From Gemmatimonadota bacterium (GTDB taxonomy: Bacteria > Gemmatimonadota > Gemmatimonadetes > Gemmatimonadales > Gemmatimonadaceae): a DNA stretch of 8,745 nucleotides. Below the pieces are notes generated by a model, which saw only the letters and a program-made list of their open reading frames with translations, searched no databases and had not been told where the DNA came from. The stretch is taken from the NCBI GenBank assembly GCA_947457715.1, contig CANGXK010000089.1:1-8745 (forward strand), in the 5' to 3' direction. The position numbers were made by a program, and so were the translations under genes. Shown here in pieces: positions 1 through 5,863 of the stretch (position 1 is its first letter; every line of letters begins with the position of its first letter).

Positions 1-469
1 GATCGTACCCGCTCTCGATGAGCGCAAGGTAGGTCAGATCCTCCGGCATGCCGCTGGCCCGCAGCTTGGACCGGACCATCGGCTCGTAGCGCGTGCCGCG
101 TGACAGGCGCGCCGTGAATCGTTCGCGCCCGCCGCCCCGCGAAAAGAGTCCGACGTAGTACTCGACCCGATCGTGCGTCTCATAGGACCGCACATCGATG
201 TCCCACTCCGGATCGTCGGCAATCAGCATTGAGTCGGTGGCGGCGCGCAGCACCGAACTGTCGCCGAATACCGAGACCACGGTGTTCACGACTTCATCCG
301 GCGTGGCGGCATCGGCGGGGGTGGCCGGCGGAGCCGCGGCCGACCCCACCTGCACCATCGCATCACGCGATGGAAGCGGCAATATCACCGGGCCAACGGC
401 TCCGGATCGGCCGCACGCGCCGGCCGCAACCAACAGCAGGGCCGGCGCCAATGGGAAAGGAAGTTTCAC
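1..469 (-). CDS. MltD-like lytic murein transglycosylase, lipoprotein, N-terminal part (cut by window edge)
   Basis: The reading frame starts at a GTG (469-467) and runs off the left edge after 156 codons. Residues 1-19 form a lipoprotein signal: Lys2, a hydrophobic Leu/Val/Ala stretch and an A-G-A-C lipobox with Cys19 as the probable lipidated residue. A Pro/Ala-rich linker (about 42-58) follows. From about residue 102 the sequence matches the MltD/SLT family closely: VEYYVGLFS, then a conserved RYEPMVRSKL helix, then MPEDLTYLALIESGYD at the edge. In this family the Glu of the IESG motif (here Glu152) is the catalytic acid that cleaves MurNAc-GlcNAc bonds to give 1,6-anhydro products in the periplasm. 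The remaining SLT domain and any LysM repeats lie outside the window. An AGGT about 7 nt upstream is a modest ribosome binding site. The family call is secure; substrate details are family knowledge. The left end is truncated by the window, not by mutation. Confidence 0.9.
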   Translation of the reverse strand, partial: MKLPFPLAPALLLVAAGACGRSGAVGPVILPLPSRDAMVQVGSAAAPPATPADAATPDEVVNTVVSVFGDSSVLRAATDSMLIADDPEWDIDVRSYETHDRVEYYVGLFSRGGGRERFTARLSRGTRYEPMVRSKLRASGMPEDLTYLALIESGYD

Positions 470-493
470 GCGGGTAACCTAACGGGAGCCAGC

Positions 494-673
494 TTAAGTC
501 GGTGGCCGGTCGGCCCCGCTCCTCTCATGCCGTTCCTTCAGCCCGGTGACATCAGGCCTGGACGGCCACGACTCGACCAGGGGTGAAGCAACCCGGTGGG
601 CGGCATGCAGCGCAGCGCGCGCCATCGCCACCAATTGGTCGTCATCGATTATCGCCGCCTCAATGTTACGCAT
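494..673 (-). CDS. Small hypothetical protein (59 aa), uncertain
   Basis: An ATG at 673 opens a 59-codon frame ending in TAA at 494-496. The product begins MRNIEAAIIDDDQLVAMAR, is strongly helical and amphipathic to about residue 35, and ends in a polar, basic tail. I do not recognise a family. By eye roughly three quarters of third positions are G or C, compatible with a real gene but not decisive. The frame is also open upstream of this ATG for another 19 codons (back to position 730) without an in-frame ATG or GTG. No good ribosome binding site precedes 673, whereas a strong one precedes an out-of-frame ATG at 734, so this may be the distal part of a frameshifted gene. It lies between the PAP2 gene and the transglycosylase, same strand, with a 24-nt gap to the latter. 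It could also be chance. Confidence 0.35.
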   Translation of the reverse strand: MRNIEAAIIDDDQLVAMARAALHAAHRVASPLVESWPSRPDVTGLKERHERSGADRPPT

Positions 674-734
674 CAGATCGCCGTCGCGCTGGGCAAGGGC
701 CGCCGGCCCTCGCCGACGGCCGTATGAACGTCAT
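666..734 (-). CDS. 22-codon ORF with strong ribosome binding site, leading into the small gene
   Basis: ATG at 734-732 follows the PAP2 stop codon by 11 nt and is preceded by AGGTGA with a 7-nt spacer, one of the best Shine-Dalgarno matches in the window. The frame encodes only 22 residues (MTFIRPSARAGG and on) and stops at TAA 668-666, five bases inside the ATG of the downstream 59-codon frame. Two readings are possible. It may be a short leader peptide whose termination feeds reinitiation at 673. Or it may be the true start of one gene of about 80 codons, separated from its body by one extra base (a +1 shift is needed), through mutation, sequencing error or programmed frameshifting. No product family is recognisable. 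Confidence 0.3.
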   Translation of the reverse strand: MTFIRPSARAGGPCPARRRSDA

Positions 735-745
735 GTGCCCGTCAC

Positions 746-1261
746 CTAGCCCAGCATCGGGTACGCGGTCAGCAGGGCGATGGCCTGCCCAAGCAACACG
801 TCGCCGGGATAGTGGACGCCGAGCACGACGCGAGAGAAGCCGACCAGAAGCGCGAGCAGCAGCAATGGCACCGACAGTGCCGGCATGATGCTCGCTAACC
901 CAACGGCGAGCGCCATCGCGGCGCAGGCATGCCCAGACGGAAGTGAGAACTGGTCGGGGGCCAGCACGAGCGCACCCGCCGGCTCGATCGCCGGTGGCCT
1001 CGGACGTCCGACGGAACGCTTGATCACCTGCACCATCAGGTGCGACAGGCCGAGAATCAGGAGCGTGCGCCAGGCCAGTCGTAGTGTTCCCCCGGGGAAC
1101 ACACTGGAGAGACAGGCGACACCGATGCTGACCCGTACGCCGCCGAGGTGAGTGAGGGAGATCCAGACCTGGCGCCGCGAACGTGCCGTCGCGGACGTCA
1201 GGGCAAGGCGGGTGAACAGGGCGCGATCACGCGCGTCGAGTCGAATCAGCCATGAGCTCAT
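746..1261 (-). CDS. PAP2-superfamily membrane phosphatase
   Basis: This 171-residue protein carries all three signature motifs of the type 2 phosphatidic acid phosphatase family. Motif 1 is Lys81 to Pro89 (KRSVGRPRP, the K-x6-RP pattern). Motif 2 is PSGH at 108-111. Motif 3 is S143-R144 through His150 to Asp154 (SRVVLGVHYPGD). In the family the histidines of motifs 2 and 3 act as acid and nucleophile, and the Arg/Lys residues hold the phosphate. Hydrophobic segments near 40-55, 62-80, 112-128, 130-143 and 156-169 place it in the inner membrane with the active site facing the periplasm. Likely substrates are lipid (pyro)phosphates such as undecaprenyl pyrophosphate, phosphatidylglycerophosphate or phosphatidate; sequence alone does not decide. 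ATG 1261 is the only good start, since a stop lies six codons upstream in frame. It follows the response regulator by 69 nt and may share its transcript or have its own promoter. Confidence 0.9.
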   Translation of the reverse strand: MSSWLIRLDARDRALFTRLALTSATARSRRQVWISLTHLGGVRVSIGVACLSSVFPGGTLRLAWRTLLILGLSHLMVQVIKRSVGRPRPPAIEPAGALVLAPDQFSLPSGHACAAMALAVGLASIMPALSVPLLLLALLVGFSRVVLGVHYPGDVLLGQAIALLTAYPMLG

Positions 1262-1274
1262 GAACGAACAGAGT

Positions 1275-1291
1275 CGTCACCGCATGTGACG
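1275..1291. repeat. Short inverted repeat upstream of the PAP2 gene
   Basis: CGTCAC and GTGACG form 6-bp arms around a 5-base spacer in the 69-bp gap between the response regulator stop and the PAP2 start. It could be an operator half-site pair, possibly for the neighbouring regulator, or a weak hairpin in the transcript. There is no T-tract, so it is not an intrinsic terminator. An inverted repeat of this size can arise by chance. Confidence 0.25.
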
Positions 1292-1330
1292 GAGCCCCGA
1301 CGAGACCATCACCAGCTGGACACGAAAATG

Positions 1331-2023
1331 TCACGCGTCCGACACCAAACCGGCTTCCAGAGCGAAGCGAGTCAGCCCCGCGACGCTGTGGATCTCGAGC
1401 TTGCGCATGAGGCTCTCGCGATGGGCTTCCACGGTGCGCCGGCTGATCCCCAATTCGGCGGCGATCGCCTTGTTGGTGAGTCCGCGCGCCACACCGCCAA
1501 GGACGTCCCGTTCACGTGGCGTGAGCTGCTCGAGCTGCACGGCCGATGCCGACGCCGGCACCGCATCCGCGGCGGTGAGCCGACGCACCACGGCGGGACT
1601 GAAGAAGGTGCCACCGGCGTGCACCGTATGAATCGCGGCCCGCAGCTCCTCGCCGGCCGAGTCCTTGAGCAGGTAGCCGTGCGTCCCGATGCGCATGCCC
1701 TCGCGCACGTACTCACTCTGATCGTGCATGCTCAACATGAGAAGGCGCGCCGACGGCAACAGCTCGCGAAGCCGGGCCGCAGCATGCAGTCCCGTCTCCT
1801 CCGGCATGGTGATATCGAGCACCACGACATCCGGCATGTGCTGCTGCGCGAGCTCCACGGCGATGCGCCCGTTCGCCGCCTCCGCCACGACTTCGATCCC
1901 GGGGTCGGCATCGAGGACGTATCGCAGCCCTTCCCGCACGAGTGCATGGTCGTCGGCGATGAGCACGCGAATTCTCGCGCGAATGCTCGGCGGATGCTGC
2001 CCGTCTTCATTGGGTCGTTTCAC
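1331..2023 (-). CDS. NarL/FixJ-family response regulator (receiver + LuxR HTH)
   Basis: Using the GTG at 2023, the protein has 230 residues. The receiver domain (about 19-135) has the acidic pair Asp24-Asp25, the phosphoacceptor Asp70 in VVVLDITMP, the switch Ser98 and the conserved Lys120 in YLLKD. After a short linker, a LuxR-type helix-turn-helix spans about 165-227: the LTPRERDVL start (167-175), then NKAIAAELGISRRTVEAH (184-201). The family is phosphorylated by a partner histidine kinase and then binds promoter DNA as a dimer. The partner is evidently the kinase directly upstream, whose stop codon lies 22 nt before this start. The frame stays open to an ATG at 2146, but those extra residues lie inside the kinase gene and show no domain, so GTG 2023 is preferred; there is no strong ribosome binding site, suggesting translational coupling. 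Targets are unknown. Confidence 0.93.
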   Translation of the reverse strand: MKRPNEDGQHPPSIRARIRVLIADDHALVREGLRYVLDADPGIEVVAEAANGRIAVELAQQHMPDVVVLDITMPEETGLHAAARLRELLPSARLLMLSMHDQSEYVREGMRIGTHGYLLKDSAGEELRAAIHTVHAGGTFFSPAVVRRLTAADAVPASASAVQLEQLTPRERDVLGGVARGLTNKAIAAELGISRRTVEAHRESLMRKLEIHSVAGLTRFALEAGLVSDA

Positions 2024-2027
2024 GAGA

Positions 2028-2053
2028 TGCTCACGAGGGGGGTGCTCACGAGG
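2028..2053 (-). repeat. Direct repeat at the kinase/regulator junction
   Basis: CCTCGTGAGCA occurs twice with a 15-base period (2053-2043 and 2038-2028), and a shorter third copy, CTCGTGA, contains the regulator's GTG start. The first copy contains the kinase stop codon (TGA 2048-2046). Each copy carries GTGA, which resembles a coupled stop/start site, but only the third GTG is in the regulator frame. Confidence 0.6.
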
Positions 2054-4013
2054 AGGGCAGAGCGGTTGAAACGTCGAGAACCACCCGCGGCGCGCTGATC
2101 CGCACCTCGGCGCCTTGGCCACGATTGGTGATGACCACGCCGCCACCGATGGCGAAAATCCGTTCGCGCATCCCGGTCAGCCCCATGCGATGCTCGGCGT
2201 CGCGGATGCGGCCGGTGCGGCCCACGGGGAACCCCTTGCCGTCGTCGCGGATCGTCAGCACAAGTCCCTGGCTGTCGACCGTGACCAGGACGTCGACCTG
2301 TGCCGCGTGCGCATGACGCACCACGTTCGACAGCGCTTCCTGCAGCGCCCGAAACAGCGCGAGGTCGGCGTCGGGATGCAACGGCGGAAAGGTGGGGGGG
2401 GCGTCGAATGTGGCGCGGATGCCGCTGCGCTCAGTGAAATCGGTCACGAGCGAGTGCAGCGCCGGCCGCAGTCCCAGATCATCGAGCAACGACGGGCGCA
2501 AATCGCTCGTCACCTGTCGAATGCTCGCAATGCCGGTGTCGACCAGCGACAACAGACGATCGAGCCGCGGGGAGGCACCCTCGGCCAGAAGCGGCCGGAG
2601 CGCTTCGAGCTGCATTTTCACCGCCGAGAACACCTGCGCGGTTTCGTCGTGCAGTTCGCGCGAGAGCCGGCGTCGCTCGTCTTCATGCTGGCGTACCATA
2701 CGGGCCGACAGCTGTTCGAGCGCCGTGGTGCGCGTGGCCAGCTGCCGGTCGAGTGCCGACTGTTCGAGGGCGGCACCGACTTGCTGGCCCAGCGTGAGCA
2801 GGAAGTCGTCGTCGAGCGCGGTGAACGGGTTCCGCACATCGCCGGCCATCACCAAGGCGCCAACGAGCCGAGTCCCCGATCCGACCGGCAGTGCCGCGAT
2901 GAACGGCTGCTGCCCTTCGGCCGCCACGACCTGCGGCCGCCGGGAAATGCGCATGCGCGTGAGGGCATCGAGCACCGCCTGATCCGGCCGGGTGTTGTCC
3001 CACCCGGCGCAGGAACCGGCACCGCGCACGAAGCGCCCGCGCGTTGCCGGAGCGGCTCGCAACGGGACCAGTGCGTTCGGCGCGTCGGCCAGCGATTCCT
3101 CGCGCACGCTCTGTGCCGCCTCCGCGTCGCGCCACGCGCTCAGGACGCCATCGAGCACGTCGGAGACACTGGCCTCGTCGGCGCCATCGGCATCGAACAG
3201 ATACATCGCCGTCCCGCGCACGCCGGGCAGCGCCAGCGGTCGCGACAACAGCGCGTCCAGTGGATCACTGGTGCGATCGCGACGCTGCAAGTCGCCCGAG
3301 AGGGCGGACAGCGCGCGCACGCCGCGGCCCAGATCGTCGAGCACCAGCAGCACCAGTCCGAAGCCAACCAGCAGTTCGAACGAGATGTCGAGGTAATAAC
3401 CCCACGGTGTCCAGGCGCCCTGTGCCCGGAGGAACGGGTAGTCGAGGTGGTGCAGTCCCCACAGGAAGAACGAAATCGACAGCAGGCGCGCACCGGTGGA
3501 GCTCGCGACACGATGATGGCGCCAAAACACCCAGCCAGTCCACATCGTCGCGCCGCTCAGGAAGAGCACCGCGGGTAGCGCAGCCCACAGGAAGTTGTCG
3601 AGCTGATAGATCGCGACGTACGACCACAGCGCCGGGAAGAGCGCGAACAGCAGATACCCCGGGCGCGCCTTCGGCTGGCGAAGGAAGACGATCGCCGACC
3701 AGAGCAGCGCGAGCGCCGTCCATCCGGTGGTGACCTGATGCCAGTACAGCCACACCCGCTCGCCGGACAGCAGGAAGCTCAGAATGCACAGTAGACGCGC
3801 GACGTAGACACTCCACGCCACCGCGAACCAGCCGAACCACGGACGGCGATACCGCACGTACAGGTGCGCGCACAGCGCCGCCAGACCCGTCGTGATTGCG
3901 CCCTGCAACAGCGTGGCCGCCAGCTCCGAGGCCAGCATGGGCGGCGGATCCTGAATCATGTCCCCCTGCACCGCGGCAAGAAGCGGCACGAGGCCCGACA
4001 GGGCGCCGATCAT
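2046..4013 (-). CDS. 7-TM sensor histidine kinase, GAF + HisKA_3 + HATPase_c
   Basis: The 655-residue protein starts at ATG 4013. Seven hydrophobic segments (about 33-53, 60-82, 97-111, 120-136, 141-163, 175-195 and 206-226) form the sensor; the sixth holds a LWGLHHLDYPFLR motif (184-196). A GAF-like domain covers about 262-420, best seen at ALPVGSGTRLVGALVMAG. A coiled coil (about 420-450) leads to the HisKA_3 dimerisation domain with phosphoacceptor His455 in SRELHDETAQ. The ATPase domain has its N box at QEALSNVVRH (558-567, Asn563), G1 at DDGKGF (590-595) and G2 at MGLTGM (610-615). The architecture is that of NarX/DegS-type kinases, which phosphorylate NarL-type regulators such as the one encoded next. 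An alternative start is ATG 3959, which removes 18 residues and follows a GGGGG run. The gene starts 15 nt after the mechanosensitive channel stop, so the two are probably cotranscribed. The signal is unknown. Confidence 0.93.
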   Translation of the reverse strand: MIGALSGLVPLLAAVQGDMIQDPPPMLASELAATLLQGAITTGLAALCAHLYVRYRRPWFGWFAVAWSVYVARLLCILSFLLSGERVWLYWHQVTTGWTALALLWSAIVFLRQPKARPGYLLFALFPALWSYVAIYQLDNFLWAALPAVLFLSGATMWTGWVFWRHHRVASSTGARLLSISFFLWGLHHLDYPFLRAQGAWTPWGYYLDISFELLVGFGLVLLVLDDLGRGVRALSALSGDLQRRDRTSDPLDALLSRPLALPGVRGTAMYLFDADGADEASVSDVLDGVLSAWRDAEAAQSVREESLADAPNALVPLRAAPATRGRFVRGAGSCAGWDNTRPDQAVLDALTRMRISRRPQVVAAEGQQPFIAALPVGSGTRLVGALVMAGDVRNPFTALDDDFLLTLGQQVGAALEQSALDRQLATRTTALEQLSARMVRQHEDERRRLSRELHDETAQVFSAVKMQLEALRPLLAEGASPRLDRLLSLVDTGIASIRQVTSDLRPSLLDDLGLRPALHSLVTDFTERSGIRATFDAPPTFPPLHPDADLALFRALQEALSNVVRHAHAAQVDVLVTVDSQGLVLTIRDDGKGFPVGRTGRIRDAEHRMGLTGMRERIFAIGGGVVITNRGQGAEVRISAPRVVLDVSTALPSS

Positions 4014-4028
4014 GCGGGCACGACTCGG

Positions 4029-5678
4029 CTATGCATCGATCGCTGGCGCGCCGGCGCCGATCATGGGAGCCGGTGTCCTGCCGTCCTGCTGCACGTGGTA
4101 TATCGTGCGCGAGGGAAAGGCGAAGCTCGAACCCTGATCGCGAATCACACGCATGAAGATGATGAGCATCTGGTGGCGAATGAGCAGGAACTCCTGCCAG
4201 TCGGTGGTCAGGAACCAGGCGATCACATTCAGGCGAATCGCCGATTCCGTGAACCCGACTACATGCACGCGGATCACGTCGGCAAAGACAAGCGGATGCG
4301 CGCGCAGCGCCGCCTCGAGGGCGTCGCGAATCCGCTCCAACTGTTCCGGCGTCGTATCGTAGGTAAGATCGATGTCGGTGCGCAGCAGAATACGGTCGCG
4401 TTCGCCGAAGGTCTCGATGCGCTCGTCGGCCAATGGCCCGTTCGGTATGCGCACGACGGTGCGGTCCACGGTGCGGATGCTGGTGGAGCGCAGTCCGATC
4501 CGTTCCACCGTCCCCTCCGAGGTGCCGGCCCGCACCCAGTCGCCCACACGGAATGCATTGTCGGCGGCGAGCGACACACTGCCGAACAGATGCTCCACGG
4601 TTTTCTGCGCCGCCAGCGCGACCGCGATACCACCGATACCGAGACCGGCAAGCAGTGTACCGACGGGATAGCCAAACTGGGCCAGTGCAACGAGCATCGC
4701 CACGATGCCCAGTGTCACCCTCAGGAAATTGCCGAGGAGCGGCACCAAGGTACGCGCCTGTGTACCCTGCCCCGTAGCCCAGGCGGCGTTGGCCACGCGG
4801 TCCTGTGCCAGACGGATGATCCGCAGCAGCCCCCAGAAGACCGCGACGAGGACGAAGCCGCGCGTGAGCGATGCCAGAAAGCCGGCGACGCGCGTGTTCA
4901 GTTCGAGCAGCGACAGGAGCGGGCCGATGGCCAGCGCCGCTACCCACAGGCGAAACGGACCGCGCAGATGCTCCAGGAGCAGGTCGTCCAAGTCGGTGAC
5001 GGTATGTCGGGCAATCCGTCCCAGCAGGTTGCGCAGTACCACCCCGAGCCCCCACGCGACAAGCAGGACGACCGGGATTGCCAGACCGAGCCCTATCCAC
5101 TGCCAGTAGTAGACGTTCAATGGCCCCACGAGCATTGCCCGCTCTGGGAGCCGTTCGCGGAGCCACGGCGCCCCAAGGGTATCGAACCATCCGTCGACGT
5201 AGCCGACCGTGGTTTGCGAAAACACCCACCGCACCGGCCCGCCTGACGCGGGCGCCGAGAGGCGCACCACGCGCACGGGGGCCTCCCGCCCGCTGGCCGA
5301 CGAGATCATGCCGATGTGGTCGCCATCGGTGTCCCCGTCGGTCGTGTCACCCGAGACGGCGCCGGAGACGGTGCGCAGGTCGATATCCAGACGCTGATCG
5401 AGAACGGTCTTGAGCCGGCGGGCGAGCTGCGGGGCCCGCTCACGCTGGCCCGGGGGCAGCGCGAGGTACCTGGCCGCGCCATCCCAATCGTTCGCTTCGG
5501 CGAGTCGCAGGAACGACTCCAGCGCTGCCCGCGGCGACGCCGTGGACACCGCACCCTGGGCACTATCCCCGCGGGGCGACCGCGACGCCGGCCGGAGCTG
5601 GGCGCTGGCGACGAGCGGAGAAGACAGGCAGGCGGCGAGGAAGCCCATCGCCACTGAAATGAGGATGCGAACGCGCAT
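4029..5678 (-). CDS. MscS-family mechanosensitive ion channel with periplasmic N-terminal domain
   Basis: The 549-residue protein (numbered from ATG 5678; a TTG at 5684 adds two residues) begins with a signal peptide, probable cleavage after ASA at 26. A soluble periplasmic domain spans about 45-185: a helical PRAALESFLRLAEANDW segment, then IDLRTVSG and an Asp-rich stretch (DGDTDGDHIG near 114-123). Membrane segments lie near 190-214, 242-260, 273-289, 316-335 and 338-358. The last is the Gly/Ala-rich pore helix (LLAGLGIGGIAVALAAQ) typical of MscS. The MscS beta domain follows, with NAFRVGDWV (374-382) and IPNGPLADERI (411-421), then a mixed alpha/beta cytoplasmic domain. The family opens under membrane tension to release solutes during hypo-osmotic shock. 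No clear ribosome binding site is visible. It starts 28 nt after the tRNA-Lys gene and ends 15 nt before the kinase start. Confidence 0.93.
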   Translation of the reverse strand: MRVRILISVAMGFLAACLSSPLVASAQLRPASRSPRGDSAQGAVSTASPRAALESFLRLAEANDWDGAARYLALPPGQRERAPQLARRLKTVLDQRLDIDLRTVSGAVSGDTTDGDTDGDHIGMISSASGREAPVRVVRLSAPASGGPVRWVFSQTTVGYVDGWFDTLGAPWLRERLPERAMLVGPLNVYYWQWIGLGLAIPVVLLVAWGLGVVLRNLLGRIARHTVTDLDDLLLEHLRGPFRLWVAALAIGPLLSLLELNTRVAGFLASLTRGFVLVAVFWGLLRIIRLAQDRVANAAWATGQGTQARTLVPLLGNFLRVTLGIVAMLVALAQFGYPVGTLLAGLGIGGIAVALAAQKTVEHLFGSVSLAADNAFRVGDWVRAGTSEGTVERIGLRSTSIRTVDRTVVRIPNGPLADERIETFGERDRILLRTDIDLTYDTTPEQLERIRDALEAALRAHPLVFADVIRVHVVGFTESAIRLNVIAWFLTTDWQEFLLIRHQMLIIFMRVIRDQGSSFAFPSRTIYHVQQDGRTPAPMIGAGAPAIDA

Positions 5679-5706
5679 GCTCAAAGATAGCCGGGTAACC
5701 AGCGAG

Positions 5707-5779
5707 TGCCCCGGGTGGGACTCGAACCCACGACCTATGGCTTAAAAGGCCACTGCTCTACCAACTGAGCTACCGGAGC
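5707..5779 (-). tRNA. tRNA-Lys (anticodon UUU)
   Basis: A complete 73-nt cloverleaf is readable on the minus strand. The acceptor stem GCTCCGG pairs with CCGGGGC with one G-T wobble. The D arm is GCTC/GAGC around AGTTGGTA. The anticodon stem GTGGC/GCCAT encloses the loop CTTTTAA. The variable loop is AGGTC, and the T arm is GTGGG/CCCAC around TTCGAGT. The anticodon TTT (5746-5744) reads the Lys codons AAA and AAG. The discriminator is A at 5707. The next bases are CTC, so the CCA end is not encoded and must be added by nucleotidyltransferase. Confidence 0.97.
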
Positions 5780-5810
5780 GACGACCCGCCGTGAAGCGGG
5801 CCAGCCGATC

Positions 5811-5816
5811 AATTTA
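5811..5816 (-). promoter_or_regulatory. Weak -10 candidate upstream of tRNA-Lys
   Basis: TAAATT on the minus strand matches the TATAAT consensus at four of six bases and lies about 31 nt before the tRNA 5' end, which would leave a leader of some 20 nt. No convincing -35 box is visible at 16-18 bases upstream. It is the only AT-rich patch in this short intergenic region. Confidence 0.2.
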
Positions 5817-5822
5817 GCGAAC

Positions 5823-5849
5823 TGACTCCCCGCGCGAACAGGGGAGTCA
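5823..5849 (-). terminator. 9-bp stem-loop after the barrel gene, possible terminator
   Basis: A perfect inverted repeat TGACTCCCC/GGGGAGTCA with a 9-base loop begins 14 nt after the stop codon of the outer-membrane barrel gene and before tRNA-Lys. Its position suits transcription termination of the hydrolase/barrel unit, and five of nine pairs are at G or C. On the minus strand no T-run follows the stem (only AGTTCGCTAAATT), so it is not a canonical intrinsic terminator; it may act weakly, with Rho, or as a 3'-end stabiliser. Confidence 0.45.
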
Positions 5850-5863
5850 CGCGCAAAAACGAC

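Noticed and set aside
471..479. CGGGTAACC found both here and at 5692-5700, each just upstream of a minus-strand gene start
   Set aside because: A shared 9-mer in a window of this size is expected by chance, and the distances to the two starts differ.
546..888. Two plus-strand frames near the PAP2 3' end
   Set aside because: They overlap each other and the PAP2 gene, are Arg/Pro/Ser-rich and lack a recognisable domain; the minus-strand small frame is the better candidate.
1286..2098. Plus-strand frame of 270 codons opposite the response regulator
   Set aside because: Antisense shadow of a complete receiver plus LuxR protein; no domain in the translation.
2024..2146. Extended start (ATG 2146) for the response regulator
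   Set aside because: It would overlap the kinase gene by about 100 bases and adds a domainless Pro/Arg-rich leader; GTG 2023 lies just after the kinase stop.
2115..3578. Long plus-strand open frame (487 codons) opposite the kinase
   Set aside because: It is antisense to a kinase with all catalytic motifs. Its product is rich in Arg, Gln and His without any domain, as expected when GC-rich codon bias keeps the opposite frame open.
3265..5229. 654-codon minus-strand frame crossing the channel and kinase genes
   Set aside because: It runs in a different frame through both genes and encodes a Gly/Arg/Ala-rich product with no domain; the overlapping frames have full family signatures.
3864..5246. 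Long plus-strand open frame (460 codons) opposite the channel gene
   Set aside because: It is antisense to a clear MscS protein and its product is low-complexity Arg/Gln/His-rich with no recognisable fold.
5785..5800. Short CCCGC/GCGGG hairpin just upstream of tRNA-Lys
   Set aside because: Only five base pairs with a six-base loop and no T-tract; common by chance in GC-rich DNA.
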